A DNA stretch of 64,000 nucleotides from Legionella maceachernii (GCF_900167045.1 NZ_FUXJ01000010.1:88188-152187); one strand, 5' to 3'. Shown: positions 17,874 through 27,908, counted from the first letter of the stretch. Notes: generated by a model from the letters alone, not told the origin. Made by a program: numbers and translations.

Positions 17874-17954
17874 AGCAATCCATGCAGTGAAGTAATAGAA
17901 ACATAGGAACAGTTAAGCTTATCATTATTTGGTAAATTTACAATAATCTTGGCT

Positions 17955-19043
17955 CTAAGCGAGGACCTCGGATAAATCGTGCTCATGTCGCCAAGGATGA
18001 CGCTGCAAATAATCGGCTGCTTGCATTTCCTGTAATCGGCTTAAAGTGCGTTTAAACTCCTCTTTTACTTCACCTTCAGCATATAAATTTTCTAAAGGGA
18101 CAGCTGCTGAAATAATTAATCGTATTCCCCGATCGTAAAGGACATCAACAAGATGAATTAATAAAAGAGCAAACACCGTATCTTTTTCACCCAGCTGGGG
18201 AATACCGCTCACAAACACCGTATCAAAACGTTCGGCAATTTCTAAATAATCGAGGTTACTGCGCGGCAAATTGCAAATCACTTTAAAGTCGAACCATATT
18301 TCTTGTTGGCCACATTTGATAAAAGGGATATCCCGATTTTGAATTTGCAACACGCCATTCTCTTGCACCATGCGCGCTAATCGGTCAAATTGTGCTACTA
18401 AAACAGCATCAGTATTGTCGTTTAACGGGCACAGATAGGTTTCAATTAATGGCTCTCTACCAAGACGATAATCCCGTGGATGACTTAGACTAATTACTTC
18501 ACATCGCGTTTGGATTAACTTGATAGCGGGTAAAAACCGCTTACGCTGAACTCCGTTAAGGTATAAATCTTCAGGGCGGGTATTCGCAGTCACCACCAAA
18601 ATAACCCCGTTCGTCAATAAAGCCTGTAAAAATTCGGCCAAAATCATCGCATAAGCCACATCATGAACAAGAAACTCATCAAAACAAAGCAAACGAATAC
18701 TTTTGGCAATATCTGCTGCAATATGGCGCAAAGGATCTTTTTGCCCTTGCCGCAATCGTAATTGCGCATCAATTTGTTGCATGAAATGATGAAAATGAAA
18801 ACGGGCTTTCTGTTGTTCACAGGCGTACTGGTAAAATAAATCCATTAGATAGGTTTTTCCTACACCGACAGGGCCGTGTAAATAAATGCCTTTTATCTTT
18901 TCTTTTCGCCAAGGAAACCAGGGTTTAGGTTTGGCTAACTCATCTACGAGCCGCTGCATGGAAAATAAGATCTGCCGCTGTGCAGGATCATCAGCAATAT
19001 CCCCACGAGCGATGGCCGCTTCATAGTGCTCTATTAAGATCAT
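17955..19043 (-). CDS. zapE: ZapE/AFG1-family ATPase
   Basis: A 362-residue AAA-type ATPase. Walker A is GPVGVGKT (57-64), Walker B is LLCFDEF (Asp121, Glu122), and the sensor-like VVTANTRPEDLYLNGVQRKR follows. These are characteristic of the ZapE/AFG1 family, which acts at the division septum in E. coli. The start ATG overlaps the stop of the hydrolase gene upstream (ATGA). Length and motifs are complete. Confidence 0.95.
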   Translation of the reverse strand: MILIEHYEAAIARGDIADDPAQRQILFSMQRLVDELAKPKPWFPWRKEKIKGIYLHGPVGVGKTYLMDLFYQYACEQQKARFHFHHFMQQIDAQLRLRQGQKDPLRHIAADIAKSIRLLCFDEFLVHDVAYAMILAEFLQALLTNGVILVVTANTRPEDLYLNGVQRKRFLPAIKLIQTRCEVISLSHPRDYRLGREPLIETYLCPLNDNTDAVLVAQFDRLARMVQENGVLQIQNRDIPFIKCGQQEIWFDFKVICNLPRSNLDYLEIAERFDTVFVSGIPQLGEKDTVFALLLIHLVDVLYDRGIRLIISAAVPLENLYAEGEVKEEFKRTLSRLQEMQAADYLQRHPWRHEHDLSEVLA

Positions 19044-19699
19044 GGTAGGGCAACCTGTGCTGAAATGGATTTAACAAGTTGCTCCTTAAGTTCAATCAAC
19101 TTGCCATGAAAAAAATGGCTTGTTTCTGCAAAACGATGCACAGCTAAGGGAGGAGAAAATGCGGTTGCGAACTCAAGCACGAGGGATAAAGGCACCACTT
19201 CATCCTCATCTCCCTGCAAAATCAACCAGGGGTGAGGGGTAGCCAATTCACGATAGTCGTAGTGGTGTACCGGAGGTGCAATGGTAATTAATAATTTAGA
19301 CTCAGCACGAGCTGCAGCGCGATACGCCACATAGGAGCCAAATGAAAAACCAGCAAAGATAAATTGTGCTGTAGGTATTTCTTCCTGGCAAAGACGCATT
19401 AGGGCCAACATGTCTTCACTTTCTCCTTCCCCTGCATCATATACACCCTCTGATTGACCAACCCCGCGAAAATTAAATCGCAAACTGGGAATCGCTAACT
19501 CTTTACAAGCACGCGCCATGGTCGTGACCACTTTATTATTCATCGTGCCACCCTGTAATGAATGAGGATGTCCAAGCAGGGCAATACAGTAGGTCGTTGC
19601 ATTGGGTGGCATGGTTAATACTGCTTCTAACTGGCCAATTAAACCCGTAAACAAGAAAGAATGCTCTCCTGGCGTGTGTAATTTATCAATAAGGATCAT
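19040..19699 (-). CDS. Alpha/beta hydrolase
   Basis: A 219-residue alpha/beta-hydrolase-fold protein. The nucleophile elbow GFSFGS (Ser119), the acid in GDEDEVV (Asp164 or Asp166) and His195 in ETSHFF form a plausible catalytic triad; the oxyanion region LRFNFRGVGQSEG is also typical. The likely start is the ATG at 19699, with GAGG 6 bases before it; the frame extends to 19738 without a better site. There is no signal peptide. It is translationally coupled to zapE. Proteins of this type next to zapE are usually annotated only as hydrolases; the substrate is unknown. Confidence 0.88.
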   Translation of the reverse strand: MILIDKLHTPGEHSFLFTGLIGQLEAVLTMPPNATTYCIALLGHPHSLQGGTMNNKVVTTMARACKELAIPSLRFNFRGVGQSEGVYDAGEGESEDMLALMRLCQEEIPTAQFIFAGFSFGSYVAYRAAARAESKLLITIAPPVHHYDYRELATPHPWLILQGDEDEVVPLSLVLEFATAFSPPLAVHRFAETSHFFHGKLIELKEQLVKSISAQVALP

Positions 19700-19937
19700 A
19701 AAATGCCTCATTTTCAAAAAACAGAAATCATAACTCATCTTGCATTTTCATGCGCGTCCTTTATGATCACAATCAACAATGGCCGGCTTATTTGGTTATT
19801 GTAGCGCATCGACTTATTTATAAGCGGTGACCTTTTAAATAATTACTTTTTGGAGGACTTGATCCCATGAGACAGGTACCTATTTTTTTACACCTTCCAC
19901 TCTTTCATCTGTCATTTTCTAGTTTGAGGAGGACAGC

Positions 19938-20726
19938 ATGAAACTTCATGATTTTAAAAGAAAAAAGCAACTGCAAAGTAAAATCAGTATGTTGACTTGT
20001 TATGATTATCCTTCGGCTCGCATTATCGCTGAATCAAATATCGATTGCGTTCTAGTGGGCGATTCAGTCGCTATGGCAGTGCACGGTCATCCAACAACCA
20101 TTATGGCCACTATCGATATGATGGAGCTTCATACGCAAGCAGTCGCACGCGGATTGACCACTCATTTTTTAATTTCTGACCTCCCTTTCCTAGGTCACCG
20201 CGCATCACTGGCTGAAACGATTGCTAATGTAAAACGCCTTCTACAAGCCGGAGCGCAGGCAGTAAAAATCGAAGGCGGTGATCCAGATACTTGCCAAACC
20301 ATTGCTTACCTTGTTGCTGCGGGTATTCCTATCATTGGACACATTGGTTTAACCCCTCAATCCATCCATCAATTGGGCGGCTACAAAGTGCAGGGGAGAG
20401 AGCAAGATCAAGCAGCGCTTTTGCTGCAACAAGCCAGAAATTTGGAGGCTGCAGGGTGTTTTGCATTAGTCATTGAATGCGTACCACAGCAATTGGCAAA
20501 AACAATCACCGATTCTTTAGCTATTCCCACCATTGGTATTGGTGCAGGAGTCCACACGGATGGCCAAGTTTTGGTTTGGCATGATCTCTTAGGATTACAA
20601 ACCGAGTTCAAACTAAAATTTGTAAAGCAGTATTCGCAAGCAAAAGAAATGGTGCTGACGGCGATCAATGCTTATGCACAAGAGGTGCATAAAGCAGAAT
20701 TCCCAACGGAAGAGCAAGCCTTTTAA
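19938..20726 (+). CDS. panB: 3-methyl-2-oxobutanoate hydroxymethyltransferase
   Basis: A 262-residue TIM-barrel enzyme making ketopantoate from alpha-ketoisovalerate and methylene-tetrahydrofolate, the first step of pantothenate synthesis. Motifs: LVGDSVAMAVHGHPTT, AVKIEGGD, GHIGLTPQSIHQLGG and IGIGAG. GAGGAGGACAGC precedes the ATG, a strong ribosome site. panC follows 114 bases downstream, so the two are likely one operon. Confidence 0.98.
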   Translation: MKLHDFKRKKQLQSKISMLTCYDYPSARIIAESNIDCVLVGDSVAMAVHGHPTTIMATIDMMELHTQAVARGLTTHFLISDLPFLGHRASLAETIANVKRLLQAGAQAVKIEGGDPDTCQTIAYLVAAGIPIIGHIGLTPQSIHQLGGYKVQGREQDQAALLLQQARNLEAAGCFALVIECVPQQLAKTITDSLAIPTIGIGAGVHTDGQVLVWHDLLGLQTEFKLKFVKQYSQAKEMVLTAINAYAQEVHKAEFPTEEQAF

Positions 20727-20737
20727 GTGAGGAGCCC

Positions 20738-20783
20738 GGTGCAGGCACAGCCTCTCTGCCGTGAATTAGAGTACCCCTGCACC
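20738..20783 (+). repeat. Inverted repeat in the panB-panC gap
   Basis: GGTGCAGG (20738-20745) pairs with CCTGCACC (20776-20783) across a 30-base loop. The stem extends about three further base pairs with one mismatch. It could fold in the panB-panC mRNA and influence panC translation. There is no T-run, so it is not a terminator. Confidence 0.4.
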
Positions 20784-20840
20784 TGGAACGCAGCTTTTTC
20801 AATGAATTGGCTCAATTTTCGAGATCAACCAGGAGTTTTT

Positions 20841-21602
20841 ATGCAAGTTTTTCATGATCTTCACGAATGGATAAGCGTTCGCGAAGATTTATCACCCCAT
20901 ATGTCTATTGGTTTTGTTCCCACCATGGGTAATTTACATGCGGGACATCGTTCATTAGTGACTTTTTCCAAGCAAGAAAATGATTATACTATTGCCAGTA
21001 TCTTCATCAATCCAACTCAATTTAATCAGCCAGAGGACTTTACCAACTACCCTCGGACTCTAGCTGCCGACCTAGAATTGCTTGAGCAGGCAGGCGTGGA
21101 TTTTTGTATCTTACCGAGTGAACAAGCCATGTACGCAGACAGCTATCGCTATCAGTTACAAGAGACCCAACTTTGCCAACGAATGGAAGGAAAGCAAAGG
21201 CCCGGCCATTTTAATGGCGTTCTGACTGTCGTCATGAAATTACTTAATCTTGCTAGGCCACATCGCGCTTATTTTGGCGAGAAAGATTACCAACAATACC
21301 TCCTCATTCGTGACATGGTAGCCGCTTTTTTTATGAACACTGAAATCAAAGCCTGCCCTACTATCCGTGAAGCAAGTGGCCTTGCTTACAGCTCTCGAAA
21401 CAATCGGCTTTCTACTGCACAACGCGTTGAAGCAGAACAATTTGCTAAGATTTTTCATCAAAAAAAATCCTGCGAACACCTTATCGAAGAACTGAAAAGT
21501 CACAATATCACGGTTGAGTATGTCGAAGAATATGAAGGAAGACGCTTCGCTGCAGTGCGAATCGGCGACATTCGGTTAATTGATAACTATGAGTTGTTAT
21601 AG
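20841..21602 (+). CDS. panC: Pantothenate synthetase
   Basis: A 253-residue enzyme joining pantoate and beta-alanine with ATP. Motifs: [10 protein letters not shown] (HIGH-like), [16 protein letters not shown], and SSRNNRLS near the KMSKS-like loop. The start is the ATG at 20841 with AGGAG about 6 bases upstream; the frame is open back to 20727 but has no good site there. The protein is shorter than E. coli PanC (~283 residues): the C-terminal domain looks trimmed but ends normally. It acts with panB upstream. Confidence 0.97.
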   Translation: MQVFHDLHEWISVREDLSPHMSIGFVPTMGNLHAGHRSLVTFSKQENDYTIASIFINPTQFNQPEDFTNYPRTLAADLELLEQAGVDFCILPSEQAMYADSYRYQLQETQLCQRMEGKQRPGHFNGVLTVVMKLLNLARPHRAYFGEKDYQQYLLIRDMVAAFFMNTEIKACPTIREASGLAYSSRNNRLSTAQRVEAEQFAKIFHQKKSCEHLIEELKSHNITVEYVEEYEGRRFAAVRIGDIRLIDNYELL

Positions 21603-21870
21603 GTCCTTTTTTTTATTCTTATTTAAAAAATAAATCTGCCTAGCCTCATCCACTATAAATTCAACCGTACCTGCATTGGTGTAACCTGATGTTTTGGCAG
21701 CCTTGATGACCATAAAATAGCTCTCGAGTCTGTTCGTCTAATTGAGGAGAAGGCGTCTTCTGTTATAGCAAGGATGCGATTGACATTTCTCACTATGCAC
21801 TTAGGGTTTGACTATACTAATTAGTAGTATGTAAAAGAACGCTATTTTTAATCTGGAGGCAAATGAATTA

Positions 21871-24255
21871 ATGGACCTAAATTCTCCAAAGAAAGTAGCC
21901 TTCTTTTTTCAACATAAAAATGGAAACTCTCTTTTAACTACTAAGATTCTTGCGGACCAAATTCGTTTGTTCTATACGCAAAACTCTTTTGGCATAATCA
22001 TTCATTTTTTGGCAGCAATTTTTCTCGCCATTTCATTATGGAATGTGACTTCTCATCGTCTTGTTCTGTCCTGGTTATTTTATATGTTTGTTATCTATAC
22101 CGCTTGGTATATAACCACTTACTATTATCGTCAGAATCAAAATTTAGTGACAAAGTACACTTGGTTCTTACTTCTTGCATTTTTTGCATTTTTTGCGGGC
22201 ATAGGATGGGGAATTAGCGGTTCCGTGCTGATTCCTGTCAACAACCTTCTGCATCAAACTTTTGTGCTGATTATTCTCTTTGCAATAACGGCGGGTTCGA
22301 TTCCTTTTTTTTCTCCAATTACACTCATTTATGCCCTTTTTCTTTTTCCAGCCATCCTCCCTTTTATTATTTGGTTATTTATGCAAGGAGAGGTATATAT
22401 TCTTTTAGGGTTGTGTGGACTTATCTATGTACCCACTATTTTTGCCTGTTGTTACTATGTGAATAAATTTTTAATTAATACACTAGCCCTGCGCTATAAA
22501 AACATTAATTTGGACACGCTTAATCAATTGCTCGAGGAGCGCGTTACTAAACGTGCGAATGAATTAGAAAGAGCTCTCGCGATTACCAAGTCAACCCTGG
22601 AATCCACAGCAGACGGTATTTTAGTCGTTGATCTCAAAGGCCATGTGGAATATTACAATCAAAAATTTTTGGACATGTGGCAAATACCTCATCTATTTAC
22701 TACAAATCCCAATTTACAATTATTTATTAATGAAGCCTTAAAACAAATTAGCAATCCTAATGAATTCCTAAAGATATTAGAAGAAAATACCAGTCATCCG
22801 TCACATGAGAGTTTTGACGAAATTGTTATTGACGAAAGTCGAGTGTTTGAATGGTATGCCAAACCCCATTGGATGCGCAATTTAATTGTGGGTAGAACCT
22901 GGAGTTTTCGGGACATTACGTTAAGAAAACAAATGGAACAACAACTGTCTTTTCAAGCCAACCATGACCTCTTGACAGGATTACCCAATAGAACCTTACT
23001 CTACGATCGTATCAATCAGGGTATTGCTTACGCTAAACGATACCAAACCAAATTATTTTTGCTATTCCTTGATATCGATAATTTTAAATTAATCAATGAT
23101 AATCTTGGCCACAATATAGGGGATATTTTGCTAAAAGAGATCGCCAAACGGTTAACCAAAAATACCCGTGAAAGCGATACTGTAGCTCGCTTTGGTGGCG
23201 ATGAATTCATCGTTTTATTTATCACGAATAAATACAGCGATGTCATTAAGTTAACCCAAAAAATGCTGGCTACTGTGACAACACCAATGCAACTTTCTCA
23301 TCAGGAAATCGTAGTGACTGCTAGCATTGGTGTAAGCCTTTATCCCAAAGATGGTACTGACGCCGCTACTTTGCTTAAAAATGCAGACATTGCAATGTAT
23401 CTTGCTAAAAATCAAGGTCGCAATAATTTCAAATTGTATGATCAGTCCATGAAAAGACACACTGAAAAAAGCTTAGCGGTGCAAATTGAGCTGCGTAATG
23501 CCTTAGCCAATAATGAATTTTTCCTTCTTTACCAACCAACAATTGACTTAAAAAATGGACAAATTATTGGTGTCGAGGCGTTGATTCGTTGGAAACATCC
23601 TAGAAAAGGGGTCATACATCCTCTGCAATTCATTCCCATCGCTGAGGAATCGAGAATTATTGTGCCTTTAGGCGAATGGGTTTTTCGCAATGCTTGCTTA
23701 CAAAATAAGATTTGGCAAAACATGGGACTTAAGCCAGTTTATGTGGCAATTAATGTATCAGGAGTCCAATTGACGCGAGAGAACTTTGTTGACCAAATTG
23801 AACTTGCCTTAGATGAATCACAACTTGATCCGCAATACGTGGAAGTCGAATTAACAGAAAGCACCATCATGGATGCTAAAAAGCAAAATTTGCACACTCT
23901 TAAGCAGATAACCGCCATGGGAATTCATTTAGCGATTGATGATTTTGGTACAGGCTACTCAAGCTTAAATTACTTACGTGCATTCCCAATTTCTAAACTT
24001 AAAATTGATCAATCTTTTGTGCAAAACTGCCTCCAGGATACGAGCGATACTTCCCTGGTTGAAGCCATTATTGCAATGGGGCATGGCTTAAAACTTAAGG
24101 TTCTTGCGGAGGGAATTGAAACGGTTGAACAGTTACGTTTCCTGAAGCAATGCGATTGCGACGAGGGTCAAGGCTTCTTATATGGACAACCCATGAGTGC
24201 AAAAGCTTTTGCCAAACTGCTGAGCAGCAATTTGCAATACGACCATGAAAATTAA
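21871..24255 (+). CDS. Membrane GGDEF-EAL cyclic-di-GMP protein with PAS domain
   Basis: A 794-residue membrane-bound signalling protein. Residues ~45-215 form about six or seven membrane segments, followed by a coiled linker and a PAS-like domain (~240-345). The GGDEF domain is intact at 442-446 and the EAL domain at 569-571 (GVEALIRW), with ELTES, DDFGTGYSSL and KIDQSF present. It could therefore make or degrade cyclic-di-GMP. The ribosome site GGAGG is 12 bases before the ATG, and a two-codon frame (ATG AAT TAA, 21863) overlaps the start as TAATG, so translation may use reinitiation. The gene is monocistronic by position. A perfect palindrome TACTAATTAGTA (21815-21826) lies upstream and may be an operator. 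Confidence 0.95.
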   Translation: MDLNSPKKVAFFFQHKNGNSLLTTKILADQIRLFYTQNSFGIIIHFLAAIFLAISLWNVTSHRLVLSWLFYMFVIYTAWYITTYYYRQNQNLVTKYTWFLLLAFFAFFAGIGWGISGSVLIPVNNLLHQTFVLIILFAITAGSIPFFSPITLIYALFLFPAILPFIIWLFMQGEVYILLGLCGLIYVPTIFACCYYVNKFLINTLALRYKNINLDTLNQLLEERVTKRANELERALAITKSTLESTADGILVVDLKGHVEYYNQKFLDMWQIPHLFTTNPNLQLFINEALKQISNPNEFLKILEENTSHPSHESFDEIVIDESRVFEWYAKPHWMRNLIVGRTWSFRDITLRKQMEQQLSFQANHDLLTGLPNRTLLYDRINQGIAYAKRYQTKLFLLFLDIDNFKLINDNLGHNIGDILLKEIAKRLTKNTRESDTVARFGGDEFIVLFITNKYSDVIKLTQKMLATVTTPMQLSHQEIVVTASIGVSLYPKDGTDAATLLKNADIAMYLAKNQGRNNFKLYDQSMKRHTEKSLAVQIELRNALANNEFFLLYQPTIDLKNGQIIGVEALIRWKHPRKGVIHPLQFIPIAEESRIIVPLGEWVFRNACLQNKIWQNMGLKPVYVAINVSGVQLTRENFVDQIELALDESQLDPQYVEVELTESTIMDAKKQNLHTLKQITAMGIHLAIDDFGTGYSSLNYLRAFPISKLKIDQSFVQNCLQDTSDTSLVEAIIAMGHGLKLKVLAEGIETVEQLRFLKQCDCDEGQGFLYGQPMSAKAFAKLLSSNLQYDHEN

Positions 24256-24260
24256 AAAGC

Positions 24261-24776
24261 CTACCCACGGGCAAATGTTTCTTGCGCCAACGTTAAGCGT
24301 TTTTCCACTTCGCCTAGTTCAACCTTGAGTTGCAAGACGGCTTCGATATTTCCTTTATTTTGCAGCTGTTGCAGCGTTCTAGCCATGGCTTCTCGCTGCG
24401 CTGTTAGGCGATGAATCTCTTGCTCCAAAGACTGTAGCCATTGCTGACGAGTGCTTATGCTGTTAATACCGAAATTTGGTCTTTCTTCCACTTTTGGTTT
24501 ATTTGCTTGTAATTGACACAGTGTGACGAGGACAGTAATTTTTTGTTGGATTCGCTGGGCCAGATAATACGCACTCAATGGGGTTCTTTTCTCGGCTAAA
24601 GCTTGGATATCTTCTTTAATTTCGTTAATACACGTTGCAGCGGTCATTTCTAGGCGTGGCCGGAATAATCCTTTGGGCAGGGAGGTCATAGAAAGAGCAG
24701 TACCGAGAGCGCTTATTTTCCATTCCAGCTCGGGTAATCGGGAAGCCAATTCTTGCAATAAAGTCTGATTATCCAT
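24261..24776 (-). CDS. priC: PriC-like primosomal replication protein
   Basis: A 171-residue mostly helical protein. LPKGLFRPRLEM followed by a helix (CINEIKEDIQALAEK) and a C-terminal helix (QSLEQEIHRLTAQREAMARTL) fit the PriC family, which helps restart stalled replication forks. The similarity is one of pattern, not close identity. It starts at ATG 24776 (a GTG lies one codon upstream) and converges with the GGDEF-EAL gene 5 bases away. The upstream APC transporter ends 10 bases before it. Confidence 0.7.
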   Translation of the reverse strand: MDNQTLLQELASRLPELEWKISALGTALSMTSLPKGLFRPRLEMTAATCINEIKEDIQALAEKRTPLSAYYLAQRIQQKITVLVTLCQLQANKPKVEERPNFGINSISTRQQWLQSLEQEIHRLTAQREAMARTLQQLQNKGNIEAVLQLKVELGEVEKRLTLAQETFARG

Positions 24777-24786
24777 CACTTGTGAT

Positions 24787-26211
24787 TTAAGCAGGCTCAG
24801 TTTCTAATTGTTGTTGCTGCTGCAAAGCCAGGACTCGAGCTTGATGCCAAGAGCATATAAAAGGAGGTAAGCACATTAAAATAAGCCCCACTATCAGCGT
24901 TGTTTCATAACGGCCGATACTACCCACATTAATACCATCAGGAGGCATAAAGCTTACAACTAACGTGGTTAACGCACCTATAACCCCCACACCGCCAACC
25001 AGCAGCATCCCCAATAACCCTCCGGGAATACGAAATGCCCTTGGTTGTTCAGGAGCGCTCAAACGTAATTTGATAGCAGCAGCAAACATCAGTAGATACA
25101 TTAACATGTACAACTGAGCAGCCAAAGCCGTTAATAACCAATAAGAACCGTTGACTGTAGGCATGAACAGAAAAAGAGCCGACAAAATAGTCACAATAAC
25201 GGCCTGCGAAATGAGCATCACCACAGGTGCACCATGTCGATTAGCCCGTTGAAATAATTCGGGTAGATTGCCATCTTCAGCAGCCACTAATAATCCTTTG
25301 GTGGGGGCAATAATCCAATTACTTACGCCTCCGAGCCCTCCCATGACCAACATGACAGCTACGATTGGCATGAACCAGACTAAATGGTATTTGGAGAAAA
25401 AAGCATCAAAGGCCTGCATAATCCCGGCAACTAAATTAATTTCTTGTTGTGGCAATACCACTGCAATCGCAAGAGAACCTAAAACAAGCGTGCTTAATAT
25501 AATGAACACCGAATAGACCAGCGCGCGGGGAAAAGCGTGCTGCGGGTTATCCACATCATTGGCATGTACGGTAGCAATTTCAATTCCACAAAAAGACATC
25601 ATGATTGCGGTAAGAGAAACCCAGAGTGATTTATCTTGCCAATGCGGACTAATACTTTGCGAGTCAAATTGCACCTGTAAAGGATTACCACCGAGCACCC
25701 ACGCAGTCCCTAAGCCAATGATTAAAGCCATGGGCAACAATAAACCTGACAAGGCGCAAACATTACTGAACAAGGCTGAAGAGCGCATACCCCTTAAATT
25801 GACCAAGGTAGCTCCCCAAAAAGCACTGACAATGACTGCCCAGAGAAACCAAGGGTTAGATGCCAAAGACGGATTAATAAGATATCCCACCGTTCCCGCG
25901 ACAAAAGATAAAATCGTTGGGTACCAAATGACGTTTTCAATCCACTGCAACCATATGGCTAAAAATCCAGTTTGTTTACCAAAGGCTTCTTTAACCCAAA
26001 TGTAGATGCCACCTTGTTTTGGCCAACCTGAAGCCAGTTCTGCAGAAACCAATGCGGTGGGAATTAAGAAAAACAAAGCCCCTAAAATGAAGAAGGAAAT
26101 TAACTGACTACCAAACAAGGCGGTGGCAGGCAAATTGCGAATACTATCCACCGAACCGACAGTAATCATCGTTAGGCTAAAAATGGTCAATGCGTGCTTG
26201 TTAGAATTCAT
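24787..26211 (-). CDS. APC-family amino-acid transporter (GadC-like)
   Basis: A 474-residue inner-membrane transporter with about 12 membrane segments. The start has VGSVDSIRNLPATALFG and the GWPKQGGIYIWVKEAFG segment, both typical of the glutamate:GABA-antiporter-like branch of the APC superfamily. The C-terminus is a short glutamine-rich tail. AGGA lies 7 bases before the ATG. Intracellular amino-acid users such as Legionella carry many such permeases; the substrate is not determined here. Confidence 0.88.
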   Translation of the reverse strand: MNSNKHALTIFSLTMITVGSVDSIRNLPATALFGSQLISFFILGALFFLIPTALVSAELASGWPKQGGIYIWVKEAFGKQTGFLAIWLQWIENVIWYPTILSFVAGTVGYLINPSLASNPWFLWAVIVSAFWGATLVNLRGMRSSALFSNVCALSGLLLPMALIIGLGTAWVLGGNPLQVQFDSQSISPHWQDKSLWVSLTAIMMSFCGIEIATVHANDVDNPQHAFPRALVYSVFIILSTLVLGSLAIAVVLPQQEINLVAGIMQAFDAFFSKYHLVWFMPIVAVMLVMGGLGGVSNWIIAPTKGLLVAAEDGNLPELFQRANRHGAPVVMLISQAVIVTILSALFLFMPTVNGSYWLLTALAAQLYMLMYLLMFAAAIKLRLSAPEQPRAFRIPGGLLGMLLVGGVGVIGALTTLVVSFMPPDGINVGSIGRYETTLIVGLILMCLPPFICSWHQARVLALQQQQQLETEPA

Positions 26212-26589
26212 TGCATTCCTTCTCTGCTGTTACAAGTACTGCCTGTGTCCCTCTAAGTACAGGGAGTAGGTTGAGCCTTAGCCCAAACATGATCATTAAA
26301 ATGTTGAGCCAAGGCTCAACTTACCGAAACTTCATTGTAACGGGATAAACTTAAGATAACCTTAATAATCGTGTAAAAAATAGTCAAACCTGCTTTACTC
26401 TACTCGAGTCCGATTGGTTTGTAAATCACAAGTTTAGAAAGAGAACACAATGAGGCCATTATCTTAAACAAAATGGAATCACTTATCTCTTTTCTTATTC
26501 TATTGTTCCGCATGGATAAGCCGCAGGTATAAGAAAAGGATAAGCGATGATAAAGGAAATTTCCTCATAGTGTTTGCAAGGTGGTGTAA
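26212..26589. other. Intergenic gap holding a REP-like repeat
   Basis: This 378-base gap lies between two leftward genes. It contains the palindromic element described at 26266-26324 and an AT-rich remainder. No gene is visible; promoter elements for the transporter gene must lie near the left part but are not clear. Confidence 0.5.
26266..26324. repeat. Double palindromic repeat (GTAGGTTGAGCC type)
   Basis: GTAGGTTGAGCC (26266-26277) pairs with GGCTCAACTTAC (26313-26324) with one mismatch. Inside it, GTTGAGCC and GGCTCAAC (26303-26320) form a perfect tight hairpin with a 2-base loop. A related element lies at 31482-31513. The structure suggests an interspersed REP-like family. Confidence 0.6.
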
Positions 26590-27588
26590 TTACATTCTCA
26601 TTTCTATGGCCTTGTGGAATGCATCTGCCAACTCGCTGCGATTAGAGTCTTCGCCTTCTTTAATATCAAGTGTGCGGGCTTGAAAACGGCCAAAGTAATA
26701 ATGAGCATCGGGCTCATGTCCCATCTCGGACGAAGTACTTGGAGGCGGGAGCTCTATATAACCCCTGTTTTCTCTGAGGTTATAATGTTTTTTCTCATGA
26801 TGTTCGCTCATTTTTGCATGAGCCTCTTGATCAGTCTTAAGCTGGTCGATTAATTGCCCATAACTGCCTCTACAGTCTTGGACATCTTCTGCAACTGTTT
26901 GCGCAAAGGCAAGCTTTTGCTCAGAAAGCTCATGATTGCGAAATATAAAAGTGATTAATTGTTGCAACCAGCTGGTTCTTGAATGCACATAATCCAGGAA
27001 CGGCTGATAGAGTTTTTGTTTAACTTCGCGAGAAAGTTCACTTCTGGACTCGAGTGGCTCTTCACCGTACTCTCTTTTTAAATGAGCCACAAGATTCGCT
27101 GTAGCCGAATCCAGAGCTTTGTCATGTTCCCAGAGCTCTATTGCCTCGCGAATCGTACCCTCTGTTTGATTTAGTAAGATTTTCTTTAAACTTTCTAAAT
27201 CAGCAATAGCGGTTTTGGCACTGGGTTTGAACCAATTCAATGGGTTGAACCACTTCCATATTGAATTAAGCTGGCTTAACCGTTGGTTAATCTCATCTAC
27301 CGCGGTAAAAACCCTGTCTTCTACAATAAATTGCTTCCGAAGCTCTTCGCTAATTGTATTGATAAAAACTAGAGCTTTCCCCTCTTCTGCTGCATCCGCT
27401 TGTCTTTTTGCTTCGTCATAGATTCCATAAGCAATAAAAGGATTGTACTGTTCTTTCATTTGATGTTCATGGGCTTTTTTATACGCATCTAAAAAAGGGA
27501 TATTCGCTTCCACTTTTTGTCCTAACATATAACCATTGACTGCTTTTTGAATAAGGTCAGATAAATCTTTTTTCGATAAATGGGCCAT
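26590..27588 (-). CDS. Unknown protein, candidate Dot/Icm substrate
   Basis: A 332-residue protein of no recognised family. It is soluble, largely helical and rich in charged residues, with a short hydrophobic stretch (WLQQLITFIFR) near residue 215. It lacks a signal peptide. The C-terminus (KEGEDSNRSELADAFHKAIEMRM, cited as a landmark) has acidic residues and small/hydrophobic residues close to the end, as in many Dot/Icm substrates. AGGA lies 6 bases before the ATG. It stands alone between the transporter and the antiporter genes. Effector status is inference only. Confidence 0.6.
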   Translation of the reverse strand: MAHLSKKDLSDLIQKAVNGYMLGQKVEANIPFLDAYKKAHEHQMKEQYNPFIAYGIYDEAKRQADAAEEGKALVFINTISEELRKQFIVEDRVFTAVDEINQRLSQLNSIWKWFNPLNWFKPSAKTAIADLESLKKILLNQTEGTIREAIELWEHDKALDSATANLVAHLKREYGEEPLESRSELSREVKQKLYQPFLDYVHSRTSWLQQLITFIFRNHELSEQKLAFAQTVAEDVQDCRGSYGQLIDQLKTDQEAHAKMSEHHEKKHYNLRENRGYIELPPPSTSSEMGHEPDAHYYFGRFQARTLDIKEGEDSNRSELADAFHKAIEMRM

Positions 27589-27908
27589 TTTGTTTCCTTG
27601 AAATCTAAATTAAAAACAACCAGATTTGGAGGACCTATTTTACCTCAAAAGTAACAAAAAAGGCCAATTATTTATTATTTGTATTTTTTGCAATTATTTT
27701 AATCAAATATACATTCATTTTTATTTCCCTTTTAATTGATTTTTATTGACTCATCCCACACTTCGTGAACTCTTTATTAAGACTAATTGACTCTTGTTCC
27801 ATTTGAAGATAGTTTGTTTTAATGACAACAATTTTTCCCTAAATTTAAGCCATACCACCCAATTAAATGCGGTCAATAACTAGGGGGAAGTTTGGCAACC
27901 CATACCCA

